Source: Astragalus membranaceus (Eukaryota > Streptophyta > Magnoliopsida > Fabales > Fabaceae). From it: 64,000 nucleotides of DNA. Shown here one piece after another: positions 44,439-55,740 of the stretch. How positions within the stretch are numbered: the stretch's first letter is position 1; each line of letters opens with the position of its first letter. The notes under the pieces were generated by a model. That model was not told where the DNA came from, searched no databases, and saw nothing but the letters and a program-made list of their open reading frames with translations. The stretch lies in assembly GCA_039519185.1 (NCBI GenBank), contig CM076847.1, forward strand, positions 48,181,708 through 48,245,707. The letters are read 5' to 3'. Made by a program: the position numbers and the translations under genes.

Positions 44439-44885
44439 GGAGGAGAAGAGGAATGAAGAAAACCCAAATGGTATCTGTTTCCAGTGAGATGAAGAGGAAC
44501 GAAGAAGACCCAAATGGTAATGAGTTTGAAGAACGAAATGCTAAAACTAAAAACTGAACCCTAAGGAAACAAAACTTTCTTTCATTCTGTTGAGTCTTTC
44601 TTCCTTTAAATGAAGCGATAGTGAGGAAAGCCTTGAATCTTTAATTCTTTCAAACAAAACACTAGAATCCCTAAAAAAGAAAGGAGAGAAACAAACCTGT
44701 GAGCCCAACAGTGAGAAGTGGCGAGCATCGGCCGGACGGCAAGCAGCAACGACGAGACAGCAAGGAGCTTTTGCTCTGGAATGTCATAGGGTTTCTCTTT
44801 TTGAGATTGGGTTTTTCTTATTTTGATAGAAGGAGCGCGCGATAGATCCAAAGTTGAGAGGGAACAAATTGGGTGAATATTTTGG
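44439..44885. other. Unassigned sequence right of CACTA 1
   Basis: Purine-rich, then mixed sequence with no recognised coding. A minus-strand frame at 44606-44851 shows no domain. It would have been contiguous with 28760-28824 before CACTA 1 inserted. Confidence 0.4.
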
Positions 44886-45134
44886 TACGAACCGCCGCAG
44901 GATAAGTTGTGAACCGCTGCACAATTTTCCCCAAATTCGTTTATTTATTTATCAATTAAAAACCGCCGCAGTCTTAGCCGAAAACCGCTGTGGATAACAT
45001 TCAAAAGATCCAACCGCCGAGGGATCTTACAAACTCGCCGCAGTTTGGTTGCAAACGCAAGCGAACAACAAAACCGTGGGGTGAACCACCACCAATTCCT
45101 AACTAGCGGCGGTTTTGCACTAAGCGCCGCAGAA
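44886..45134. repeat. Interspersed AACCGCCGCAG / GCGGCGGTTTT repeats
   Basis: Six or more copies of an ACCGCCGCAG-like motif in both orientations within 250 bp. The density resembles the subterminal region of another DNA transposon, but no CACTA terminus or TSD was found. It stops where the segmental repeat begins at 45135. Confidence 0.55.
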
Positions 45135-45652
45135 TAACTGCCACCGGTTGCCAAATTTAATAGGAAATCGATCCAAGTGATGTGCAAAATAAGGGTACAT
45201 ATATAGGTAACAATAAGGTATTTACAACTTCACAACTTAAGCATATGGATGTAAGTGACACTGCTCATTTGTAGGTCAAGCATCAAAGAAATATAATGGA
45301 AGAATGGGTGGGGACTCACCCCAACTTAAAACTGACCATAACAAGACACATACTTTGTCGAAGTTGTTACTTAGACTGTTACCTGGTAAAATTAGATAAC
45401 CCGAAAAAAGGCAATATAGATGGAAAGAGGATTGGAACAACACACATTTTGAAAGTCTATACCAAATATGGTTTTAACGCTATGAATCAATGATAGTATC
45501 TTGTACCTGAACCGGTGGCTCACTTTTTCTAAGTAATGGGAAAGAGGACCTTGCTCGAGATTAGAAATATGGAAAGTCTAGCAAGAAGGGTTATTGAATA
45601 AACTAAGTTAACACGATAGAACTAGTTACTCGATCACAGACATTTTTGGAAA

Positions 45653-45776
45653 TGAAAAATTCAGTTATTTCTACTACATTAAATGATCTTTCAAATTGGG
45701 CAAGACTATCCAGTTTATGGCCGCTTCTCTATGGTACCAGTTGTTGCTTCATTGAATTTGCTTCATTAATAGGATC
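45653..45776 (+). pseudogene. ndhK: Plastid ndhK N-terminal fragment (nuclear plastid DNA)
   Basis: Encodes NSVISTTLNDLSNWARLSSL, WPLLYGTSCCFIEFASLIGS, the N-terminal part of plastid NdhK, nearly unchanged. The frame then runs into unrelated sequence (LTHESLQVPVV...) and the iron-sulfur part of NdhK is absent. Near-identity to the plastid gene suggests a fairly recent transfer. Confidence 0.88.
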
Positions 45777-45925
45777 ACTCACGCACGAATCCCTACAGGT
45801 CCCCGTAGTAGGCCGGTCGCCCTACCTAAACCAATCATCATATCGGTCCCTAGGCTCCATTGCTGGGAAGGCTCGGCTTCAAAACCGTACGTGGAGCTTT
45901 CGCCTCATACTCAATAAGGTTTGTC
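45777..45925. other. Possible organellar group II intron-derived DNA, copy 2
   Basis: Second copy of 575-708, ending AAAACCGTACGTGGAGC and TTTCGCCTCATAC. The TTTCGCC form here is closer to the organellar consensus than the TTACGCC of copy 1. The origin (mitochondrion or plastid) is not certain. Confidence 0.35.
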
Positions 45926-46076
45926 TTTTGAGCCCGCTTCAATACAGGATGACTTATTATCCAATCTTGGGTTCGTTCAAACCTCTGAATTGGAAAGGTG
46001 AATGGATGTCGAATATCTCAGCACATGATTTTTTGTGAAGTTCACAATCAATAAACACTTGAACCTAATCACATAC

Positions 46077-48317
46077 TGTAACACCCCGGTTTTTCTTACA
46101 TAGAAAATACCAAGATATACAGCATAGCATACATCAGAGATAACTTCCTATCATTAAATATTGAACACAAACTAAAACTTGATAAAAATTCTCATCAAGC
46201 GATCCCTCATAGCAATAAACAAACCTCCTATCACCCTAGTATTAGCGGACACGATTTATAAATTCTAATATCAATACAAGTCATAACATCGAAAGTACAA
46301 TGACAACAAGGGAATTAACATAAACCCTAAACTAAGACTTCACATCTTCTTTAGGTTGCACTGTAGCCGTGCCTCATCACCTTTTCCCGTTACTCTGTAA
46401 AAACCACAAAACATGAAGGGTGAGATAAAATTATCTCAGTGAGTCCTATCGAGACCCCTTACTAACTCTCTCGGTTCATTTATGAAACCTTTTTATTCGT
46501 AGTTCAATATATATAACTGCGTGCATAAAGCTTAGGACCTCACCTATATGATATTACCCGCATTGGGCCGTCACATATACTATTCCCGCATTGGGCCGTC
46601 ACGTATACTATTCCCGCATTGGGCCGTCAAGTATACTACGTATACTATACCGCATTGGGCCCTCATGTATACTATTCCCGCATTGGACCGTCACGTATAC
46701 TTGTCATGAACATAACCTCAACCTCATTTATTGTAACCTCAACCTCATTTATTATTAATTCCTTAAACAACTTTCGTGACCTCACTCGTGGTTACTAACG
46801 TTCATCAACATGACTTAGGGAACATCACAATCCAGTCCAACATCATTATTTCAATCACAATCATAATTACCCACATTGGGCCGTAACCTATACTATGTAT
46901 GCTATGCCCGCATTGGGCCATCATGTACACTATGTATACTATACCCGCATTGGGCCGTCACGCATACTTGACATAACATAACCTCAAATTTTTAAACATA
47001 ACATGACATTACCTCAACCTCCTGGTCATTCACATAGAACCTTCGCACGGGTCGCACGGGTAACATAATCACATTCAACATCAACACATAAGGTTGGGGA
47101 AATGATTAGAATAGGTTTGGAATCAATTAGGAAGGCTTTGGACACATTTTAAAATCTGGGACAGAAAGATCAGCACGGGTCGCACCAAAATCAGCACTGT
47201 TCGTGCTGACTTATTAGCATTTCTAAAATCTTGGACAGAAGGATCAGCACGGGTCGTGCCAAAATCAGCACGGGTCGTGCTGACTTATCAGCAATTCCAA
47301 AAATCCTGTTTTCGTGTGAAATTCCCATTCCGATCGATTCTGAAACTTATTCCGATCGATACCCAAACATAGCAACACATCGTTCGGCAGCAACAATCAT
47401 CATAAACATCATCAAACAATTCATATCAATCACTCAGTCAATCATTCATCCGAAAACACCAACCTTACAATTGCGAAGTACGGTTTTTAAGCAATTTGAT
47501 GAGACAGAAATAGGACAACTCGATTTATGAAACATGCAAACATATTTTTGAAAACATATCCCTAAGCGAGTATAGAACTCACCGATTGTGATGAAAATCA
47601 CAAAACATCAAGACTTCGTAATTCACCTGACTCCGAATTTTCACGAAATTGTACCGAACTCGTTCAAAACTTCAAAACCGAAACTCCACAGCTCCAATTT
47701 CGAATTCAGCAACACAGCCACTCCAAATATGCCTCCAATCAACAATGTGACTTCAGAATCACATTCCCTCTTGTTCCAAGTGACATTGAAGCTTACAAAG
47801 TGCTAAAACTTCATTGATGACCCCATTTGAGCATGAAAGGTTGGAAATGATGGAATGATAAAGAGGATGAATGAGGTGGTGAAATTAGTATCATTGTAAA
47901 GAGAATGAAAAATGGGAAAGAGTTATGTGAAGAGGTCTTACATGCATGAAGAAGTGAGTGATTCCTTTGCTCTTCTTTCCCAACTCCCTCTCTCGCAAGT
48001 CTCCCTTCTCTCTCTATCTATATTTTTGTTTTCTTTTCTTTTTCTCAGTTGCTGAAAGTGTTTAAAAAGGAGGGAGCATGTGACTGGTTATAAGGTGTAG
48101 GAGCTGAGGGATTTTAAAAGGTGGTGGAAAGACCAAAATAGCCTTGGCTCACTAACTTTCCCTTACACCCATTTCTACCCAACAATCACACAACACAATT
48201 CATATCATTTAGCAACTAAACATTAAATCAATCTATCCAATTCATGGCAATCACCTCATTATTAATTAATTAAGCTAAATTACTCTAATTAGCTAATTAA
48301 TCAAACATAACCTCTTG
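46077..48317 (-). repeat. Family C solo LTR, minus strand
   Basis: Matches the C LTRs throughout: CCCGCATTGGGCCGTCA units (about 46553-46705 and 46868-46970), the CAGCACGGGTCGTGC cassette (about 47165-47290) and the unoccupied ATAAA site where element A sits in the other copy (near 47401). It has the same left flank as 877 and the same truncated right edge and flank as 19752, but no internal region. It is best explained as the LTR-LTR recombination product of the duplicated C element. Confidence 0.85.
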
Positions 48318-48376
48318 ACAAAGTTTCGATAAATGAATTCACTATGGCCATCTATAAGGCTTGAGTGGTCACTGGC
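48318..48376. repeat. Flank shared with 19753-19811
   Basis: Second copy of the 59-bp flank; similarity ends at TCACTGGC. Confidence 0.85.
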
Positions 48377-48791
48377 ACAAAAAATGTCACCTTTTTGCTA
48401 TGTTTGTTGACGTACTTCGTTTTTTGCTAAATGCAAATTCCTAAATATCTACTTCCTATAGCTCAATGTCTTCATGAAGGTAAGCAGATTTGTCTAGGCT
48501 CTCTCTTTTTTGTTCCTTTTACGAAGGTCTTACAGAGGCCATTTAAAATTTAAGGGATAAAGGGAAAATTCAAATCATTAAGGTCCCCCTTTGGTTCCTT
48601 CAGCTTTAATTAAATGCCTTGCTTTGAAGCCATATGCTTTGATGCTATTAGTCATTTCAAAACATCCTTCGCTCCTCTTCCATCAAGACAATTAGGTCCT
48701 TATTGCGTTGTTTACTACTTTTTCCTCAACCTTTGAACTTTCCACTCTCACCATATGGCAGAAGGTATTTAGACCTTATTGCGTTGTTTAC
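48377..48791. other. Unassigned interval with an 82-bp-spaced duplication
   Basis: No coding. CTTATTGCGTTGTTTACT occurs at about 48698 and again at about 48776, just before the Tat-like LTR. The second copy ends exactly at the LTR start. Confidence 0.5.
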
Positions 48792-49139
48792 TGTTACGGA
48801 TTGGCCCAATCCACAATAGTGAGGCCCATAAGCAAAAAACAGATACATTAACCAACGGCTAACATCTAGGCCCTAGATCGGACAGCTCTGATTCATTAGG
48901 ACAACCCACTTTTACTCTATAAATAGGCATTCGATGTAATGCTCAAGGTACACATTCTTTCCTACTATTTACCTCTAATCAATTCCCTAGCTGACTTGAG
49001 CGTCGGAGTCTCCCCGCAGGTACCACCTGCCCCGGATCGGAAGCGGAGCTCGGTTGATCAAGACCAACCCCTACCAACTATCTCGGATCGGGCCTTATGT
49101 CTAAGATCGGATACAGGTCCAGAGATACGGTACAGAACA
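48792..49139 (+). repeat. Tat-like LTR (348 bp)
   Basis: Starts TGTTACGGATTGGCCC and ends TACAGAACA, directly before CTGGCGACCACAGTGGG. It contains a clear TATA box, CTCTATAAATAGG (about 48914-48926). Confidence 0.75.
48916..48926 (+). promoter_or_regulatory. TATA box of the Tat-like LTR
   Basis: TCTATAAATAG in the middle of the 348-bp LTR, in the expected U3 position. Confidence 0.7.
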
Positions 49140-49156
49140 CTGGCGACCACAGTGGG
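49140..49156 (+). promoter_or_regulatory. Primer-binding region of the Tat-like element
   Basis: TGGCGACCACAGTGGGA directly after the LTR end. This phrase is typical of the leader of Tat-type elements. The exact tRNA was not resolved. Confidence 0.6.
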
Positions 49157-49197
49157 AGGATCTTGTACTCTAGTTCCTCTCCCATCTCCTTGATTGA

Positions 49198-49847
49198 CAA
49201 TGACTCCGACCTTACGTCGTAGGACTATCCCGAGTGTCGTTGAATGACCGATTCTGCAGCGGGTGACTCCGAAAGAAGTGGAAGTCACCTTACCCCTTAG
49301 TCTGGCGCATGCTCAAAGCTCGACTACGACTATGGTTCCGGGGAGCTCAGCCCGGAACCGATTTCCACCTCCCCCTCCGACCGTCCAGGTACCCGTCGAT
49401 GCTGTTCAACAGCTCGTCCTGTTCCTAAATCGGCAAGCCGAGGCCGACCGGCAGGAAAGACAACGCTACACCTAGTTAGAAGCTCAGATCGCTGAGATCC
49501 GGGCTCGTAACATCCCAAATTGGAGTTTCTCTATGTGAAACTCTTCAAGTGGAATGACTCATGGCCGCACTCCACCTCGATGTAGAGGAGCGCGAGGATT
49601 GGAGACTCCCCCGAGTCAGACCCCTGATGATTCTTATGGCCCTGAGGGTTCCCCTCGGCCTAGCTCGTTTCTGTTTCCCTCTCCTCCGAGGCGACCTCCC
49701 AGAAGTCAGAAAAGGTCTCTGAGGCAGGAATGTCAGCGCCATCACTCACGGCGATCCCCCGGCAAGTGTGGCTACCGACGGTCTCCACTCCTTGAGAGGT
49801 CGGCGTAGCGTAAAGGACCTTTCACAAGTAAGATCGACTACTTCCCG
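49198..49847 (+). pseudogene. Tat-like gag N-terminal region, broken
   Basis: Pieces such as PPPPPTVQVPVDAVQQLVLF and LNRQAEADRQERQRY are followed by a stop, then LEAQIAEIRARN. This is the Pro/Gln-rich N-terminus and coiled region before the gag domain. At least three frame breaks precede 49848. Confidence 0.55.
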
Positions 49848-50381
49848 GTGCCAAAGCACCTCGAGAAACCTCTTGAGGGTTTGAAAATGCATGATGGGAC
49901 TGGCGATCCGGATCACCACCTCGACTACTTTGACATGGTTATGCAATACCGTAACGTTCCAGAGGAGATAAAGTGCCGAACCTTTCCCCTCACTCTAGAG
50001 AAGGAGGCTCTAGACTGGTTCAAGGCTCTTAAGCCAAATACGATCTCCTCTTGGAATCAGTTAGCCAAACTCTTTTCTGCACACTTCGCCCACTCGAAGA
50101 TGAAGCCTAAATCTCGGAAGGTATTGCAGGCAATTCGGCAAGGAGAAAATGAGTTCCTTCGGGACTACATAGAGAGATTTAATAAAGAAGCTGCTCAAGT
50201 TCGGAACCTCAACGACTCCTTCTGTCTTTACTTCATGGAGGCTGGTCTTCGTGAAGGAAGTCTATTTCAGATAGACGTCGGAGTCAACCAAGCTGAGTCG
50301 CTTGCCGAGTTCCTCCAGCGATCTCAGAAGTATATCGATCATGAAGAAGGGATTAACGCAGGAAGGTCACGTTTCACCTAG
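49848..50381 (+). pseudogene. Tat-like gag domain (177 codons open)
   Basis: MPKHLEKPLEGLKMHDGTGD, PDHHLDYFDMVMQYRNVPEE, LEKEALDWFKALKPNTISSW and LRDYIERFNKEAAQV are characteristic of the plant retrotransposon gag domain (the PF03732 type). It ends after LQRSQKYIDHEEGINAGRSR, where the normal protein continues to a zinc knuckle and protease. This piece is open but is only part of gag, so it is scored as a fragment. Confidence 0.85.
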
Positions 50382-50420
50382 GTCTCGGAATGAGCCTACG
50401 GGCGTGATGTAATCCGACTT

Positions 50421-51545
50421 TGTAAATGTTTAACCATCTAATATATATGGATTGACAGAAACATATTTAAACCTGTTTGGGTCTTTTGCTGGTTTATTAT
50501 TTTTTGGATCCAAAACGTTGATATTAGATGTGGAGCCAATGTAGTATATGTCTAAGTAACACTAGCAATTTTACACAAATTAGTTAATTTCCAACTAAGA
50601 GGAATGTAGCATGGAATGATCCGTAAATTACCTAAAGCATGTTTCTAAGAAACGCATTAAAGATATTAAGGAAACCAACCTGGTCTCCCAGCCTCTGAGA
50701 AAATTCCTTCCTTTTGATTCTTTATTACAGTTGAACCTCTCCCTTGTCTACTGCCTTTTGTTTATCGCTGCCGCTCCTCTCTTTCTTATTCCAGAAATTT
50801 TGAGTATTTAGTTGATTGGGTCTCAGTGTGAAAACCCTAATCTTTTTTCTGATTTTTGTATCTGATTTTCTGTGCATTTTGTGTGTTTTAGTGTCTGTGC
50901 TCCTTTTTTTTCTTCCTCCCCCCTTTGACTCTGTGGACTGCTTATTTATATTGAAAAACTAGGGTTGGCATTTAATTGGTTTTTGACTGGTTTGACTGGG
51001 CTTTTGCAGGTCTGATAATGTGGGCTTGCTGAGCAGTCTGGGAGAGCCAGAACAGCCCCAGAGATTTGCTGATGCTGCTCCCTTTTTATTTTCGTTTTTT
51101 TGTATTTTTTTGTATTTTTGACTATTGTTTTTTTTGCATTTTTGGGACAGTTTGGACTCTAAACACTCCTAAGTTGTAAATGAAATAAAATTTGATTTTT
51201 TGACATTTTTGGACTCAAAACAAATTAAATAGACCAAATACAAAAGCGAAATCGGACCCAACTAGACAAATGCGCTAGAACGAGGCTCAAATAGAACAAA
51301 TAGGCCCGCTAACTGATAAACACTAAAAATTAACTAGGAACCACGTTCGTGGGCCCAGCTCAAAATGATAAGCCCAATTCGTATATGTGTAGGCCCAATA
51401 ACCCAACTGTTGGCCCAATTACACAAATGGCATCTTAACGACACTCACATGACACCGACACGCGTTAACAGGACTCGAGACTTGCAAAAAAAAAAAGCGA
51501 CCTAGTAAATTAAAATGCTATTAACAGGAGCTCGGACAAAATTGG
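50421..51545. other. Non-coding repeat-derived stretch
   Basis: AT- and CT-rich with no coding motif. It runs up to the phrase GGGGTATAACAGCTGCCCC (51545-51563). It may belong to an Ogre/Tat-type LTR or leader, but no TSD or LTR pair was found. Confidence 0.35.
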
Positions 51546-51573
51546 GGTATAACAGCTGCCCCTCTTTATTTGG

Positions 51574-51623
51574 ATTTTACCAAGAAATATGAATTGCGCG
51601 AGACATATTTCTAAGGTAAAATA
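51574..51623. repeat. Small inverted repeat
   Basis: ATTTTACCAAGAAATATG and CATATTTCTAAGGTAAAAT form a near-perfect 18-bp stem around a GC-containing loop. Confidence 0.7.
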
Positions 51624-51715
51624 GAAATAAAGAATTCAGAAATTATACCAATTTTGTCCATTTGGAGAAACCCGAATTTCCCCCTTTTTTTTTGTTTTTG
51701 GAAAGATAGACACTT

Positions 51716-51870
51716 TCGTGTTGATGCGAAAACAGTAAATGAACACTGACGTGCAGACAAAAAAGGTAAAATGGGCACTTGCGTGCAGGCAGAAAAGTAA
51801 AATGGGCACTTGGCGTGCAGACAGAAAAGGTAAAATGGGCACTTCGCGTGCAAAAAGCGGTAAATTGCCC
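51716..51870. repeat. Tandem repeat, about 33-bp unit
   Basis: About four units containing AAAATGGGCACTT followed by GCGTGCAGACAGAAAA. The first unit is a variant with CAGTAAATGAACACT, a phrase that returns near 52886 and 52918. Frames through this block (MPILPFLS-type translations) are artefacts. Confidence 0.85.
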
Positions 51871-52319
51871 AGGCTGCCTAAAACCTGTAATCCTTAAACG
51901 AACTCTTGACGAATCCGAGTTTGCACGTGGCTTTGAGGAGCACGCTCTTCCTGTTGGCCTTTTCGAGCGACCGGGGGGATCGTTATCAGCTCCGGAACTG
52001 ATATACAGATCAATGCACGGCGTCCACTGTATCTTAGGCTGATACAACTATTCCGTTGAACCTCACATGAGGCTGCGGTCCATCGCGTTGCTCGTACACG
52101 ATGTGAGACCTGGGCAGAAGGGAGCGATGATCTCTCTGGGCTCCAATCCGCAATGCGCGCCTGAGCGCTCTCTTTTCTTTTCTCTTTTTCTTTTCCTGAG
52201 CGATGATCTCTTCTTTTTTTGAACTCCCAACTTGGGGGGGCATTTTCTGGAATCTGGGGGCGAGGGCTAACACCGAAGTGCTCATCCTCTCCTCGTACCT
52301 GCAGCTGAAAATGAACTAA

Positions 52320-54415
52320 TGCATGCAATGCAAATGCCATGATTGCTGTTTTCTTTTTCTTATGATGAATGTAAATGTAATGAGTTTCTTTTTTCTTTTG
52401 TCTATGTCGGATGAATGCATGATTTTCTACTGTTCTTATATGTTTGATGAATGCAGTGATTTTCCTTTTCTTCTCTTGTCTGTACGTAATGCATCATTTT
52501 CTTTTTCTTTTGTTTATGTCTGATGAATGCATGATTTTCTCCTGTTCTTATATGCCTTTTTCTCTTTCTCTAGCTTCTCTTCTTTCTTTTCTTTTCTTTG
52601 TGTTGCTCCCTTGGCTCTTCTCTCTTCTCTCCTTTGGTTTCTCTTTTTTGCTCTTTTAAGAATCATGGGTATGCAAATGGAAAGCTTTGGTGTTTGATGA
52701 CATGGAATGCTCATGTATTTTAATGGAATGACATGCAAAGGAAAACTTTCTCTTCTTTGTTTTTTAATGGAATGACATGCAAAGGAAAACTTTCTCTTCT
52801 TTATTGAAAATGATTTTGTATTTTGAGACTTGATTTGATGTCTGATGCAACGATGATGAATGCTTGGTTTGCTAGAAAGAAAGCAGTAAATGAACACTTG
52901 CCGTGTTGATGAGAAAGCAGTAAATGAACACTTAGCATGCTTTTAATGAATCACTTGGGACCTGAGGGCATTTGAACTCCGAACTGAAGGAGTGACTGGG
53001 AATGAGATTTTGAGACTGACAAGTCCAGGATGACTGACTTGAGAATTAGATTGAAGATTGACACTTGAAGTGCTGATTCTTGGAACTAGGCATGAGGATT
53101 AGCATCTTGTGTTCATCCGCATTTTCTTAGCAATGCAATGAATGACACATGTAATGCAGTCGTATGCCATGATTGATGTCTTGAATATTATGGAATGCTT
53201 TTGTTATTTTGTATCTGCTTCTTCTTTGTAGGTTATGAAATGCAAACATAATGCTTGGATGTTTGAATGCAAGTGTATGCGGTGATTGATGCTTTGATGA
53301 ATGGAATGTTTCTGTTCTAACTCCTGTTTGTTTCTTTTTTGCTTCTTCTATGAAATGCAAACATTAATATGATGCGATGCTCTGATGTTTGATGTAATGA
53401 TTTTTGTTCTTTTTCTTTTATGGAAATGCTAACGTTAATATGATGCAAATGCACCGCTTTAATGTTTGAGGATTGAATGACAAAGGAATGCTTATGAAAC
53501 GATGAATGATATGGAATGCTGGATGACAGGGGATGTTTCTGTTCTTTTTGTTGTTTGTTTGGAGTTTGCAAGTGAGAGTCAACACTGGATGTGCTAACGA
53601 AAAAGCAATGAATGAGAAGACATGAAATGAGGATCGCCTGGGATCAAGGGAGTAGCTTTGAATTATGGACACAAAGGTCTGGTTTATGGGTCAACATATG
53701 TCTGTATTGATCTAATGGTCTGAAGAATTTTGATGATGCAATGGTGCATGCAATGATTAGTATCTTGTGGAATGGTGAATGACATGGAATGATTTTGTTC
53801 TTTTCCTTTTTATGAAGTGCGAACATTAATACGATGCCAATGCAATGAAAAGATTTCTGCTTTTTCTTCTTTACTATTTTCCTCTATGAAATGCAAGTAT
53901 TAATATGGTGTAACTGACGTGGAACGTTTTTCTTTTTGCTATGTGATGAATGCACAAGATGTGAAGATGCAAATGTAATGCTTCGATGCATATGCCGTAA
54001 TGAATAGATTGAAATGCCTAGGTGCATGAGGTGAACATTTTGTGAAGATGAGATGCGAGACTTTGAATGCAAGGAATTGAGATGACTATTGCCCATTCTG
54101 TTGAAAAATTGAATTTGATTCAAACTCCGGTGTTCTCAAGGTTTTTATTTACAAACAACCTCACTTGTTTTCTCTTTCTTTCCATGATGACTGAATTTTA
54201 GATACCACGTAAACAACTTGTGTTCTCTCTTTTTGAAGCATTGTCTAGTAAGCATGCATAGGAGTGCAAATGTGAATGAATGAGTCAGTTAACTTGGAAT
54301 TGGTTTAGGACATGGACATTTATGGCAAGTGAGGGAATGACCGACGTGGCTATTGCCGAAGCTTGTGAGGGATCAAGAGATACAAGATTACCCCAATTCA
54401 GGTCTTTGATGAGTG
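52320..54415. repeat. ATG- and CT-rich degenerate repeat region
   Basis: Contains dozens of GATGAATGCA- or AATGCAAATG-like phrases alternating with TTTTCTTTTT tracts. Clear local duplications include TCTGATGAATGCATGATTTT blocks near 52400 and 52520, and a 45-bp tandem with GACATGCAAAGGAAAACTTT at about 52730 and 52775. No coding. The same style resumes at about 61780-62300, right of element D and before element F, so both stretches may be parts of one older element. Confidence 0.6.
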
Positions 54416-54420
54416 AATAG

Positions 54421-55723
54421 TGTTGCGTTAAAAACACACTTAGAGCAAGTGTACTCTACCGCAGAAGTAGTATAAAAGATTATCGTCTCCACAGGGATTA
54501 ATTAACAAGTACCAAACTAATCCAGATTGTCTATTGTTTAGACGAACAAATATTTGAGTTGTAATGAAAACAAATAAAAAGAAATAAATAACAAGAATTA
54601 AAATACTAGATTTAATCGATGGAGAGAGGTCTAGGGTCACGGTTTCACTTGCAAGCTTCGATTCCCCTATGTCTAATTCCTACTTGAATTCCTTTATTTT
54701 ATTTAATTACCAATCCCTTTACTAAAGCTATTAATCCGTTTGGTCATTCGTGATTAATATTCTTTTTCCTAAATTAACCCTTGTTTGGTCATGCAAGAAT
54801 TTAAATTCAAGAAAAGCATAAAGAGCAAAAAGGTTGAATGATTGGAAGACTAAATTAACGTTTGGTCATGCATTAATTATAGTCTCAATTATCCTATAGG
54901 TCCACCAACTAATTGCAGTACGGTCGCTGATCAACTAATTGATTATGAACATGCATAGGGTAGCTAATCCTAATTATGTGATAAAAACAATAGGACAATA
55001 TTAATTGAAATAAAACAGGAATTCAAATATGAAATTAGAACATAAAAAGGTCTCTAAACATCCAAGATCCACCTAAGACCCTAGAAGAGGATTTAGCTAT
55101 CCAAAATCATAAAGAACAATAAAATAAAAATTAGATTCATGGATTACAGAGATAAAAATAACCCGGAAATTAGAGAAATTATTATTCTGAGTCTCCAGTT
55201 TCCTTTTTCTGCTCCAAAGCTCTCTCACGGTGTCAAGAACGGGTACCAAATCTTCCTCTCTCCTCGTCTCCGTGTTATATTGCCGTCGTCTATTGTGTTG
55301 TGCGGCTCCCCCCTGTTGTGTATGTACGGCTCCTTTTTATAATGCTTTGTAAATTGTAATAGGGTTGTGTGCTTTAACTTCTTCTTAAAGTCACGTACTG
55401 ATCCTCTTTTGATTCATGAGCATTGGGCTAGAGTTCTTTTATTATTATTTTTTCAATGGCCATCATGGGCCTTTCTCTTTGTAACTGTCGGCCCTTGTTT
55501 CAATTCATGTGCTGCAGCTCCTCATTTAGGCTATATGGCATTTTCTTTTGATATAATATTTGGCTCTTTAGTGGATCTAAGTTGGACTTAAATGCTTTTG
55601 ATCTTTTTATTTCTTTCTGCAAAATAAAGAGGAAATTAAGTCAGTGATATATATTATTACTAACAATTGCTCTAAAAATGACTTAAAAGTATCTCTAAAA
55701 ATGCAATAATTTGGAGTTTATCA
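54421..55723 (-). repeat. Element D 3' LTR
   Basis: On the minus strand TGATAAACTCC to TTTAACGCAACA. Frames in it also occur in the other LTR and are not genes. Confidence 0.93.
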
Positions 55724-55740
55724 ACTCCCCCACACTTAAC
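55724..55740 (-). promoter_or_regulatory. Polypurine tract of element D
   Basis: The minus strand reads GTTAAGTGTGGGGGAGT directly before the 3' LTR start, the expected plus-strand primer. Confidence 0.85.

Larger units (their letters stand above)
45135..46076. repeat. Segmental repeat copy 2 with organelle-derived DNA
   Basis: Matches 1-876 from its first base and runs into a family C LTR in the same way. It keeps about 90 bp (around 45625-45715) that copy 1 has lost. The open frame at 45646-46038 is a chance fusion of an ndhK piece with unrelated sequence, not a gene. Confidence 0.88.
48792..50420 (+). mobile_element. Truncated Tat-like Ty3/gypsy element
   Basis: A short LTR, primer-site-like sequence, upstream gag and a gag domain are present. 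Sequence after about 50420 shows no protease, RT or second LTR. Gag type and the GGCGACCACAGTGGGA leader fit the Tat lineage (non-chromovirus gypsy). It is 3'-truncated. Confidence 0.75.

Noticed and set aside
45646..46038. 130-codon frame as a gene
   Set aside because: Only the first roughly 40 codons match ndhK; the rest is unrelated inserted DNA and the other copy of the segment lacks the frame.
51636..51853. MPILPFLSARQ-type minus-strand frames as a secreted peptide
   Set aside because: Translation of the 33-bp tandem repeat in several frames.
52323..52659. Phe/Leu-rich membrane-like frames
   Set aside because: Translations of CTTTT tracts in a tandem-repeat region.
55139..55591. Frames repeated at 59276-59728
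   Set aside because: They lie in the element D LTRs and have no domain; presence in both copies follows from LTR identity.
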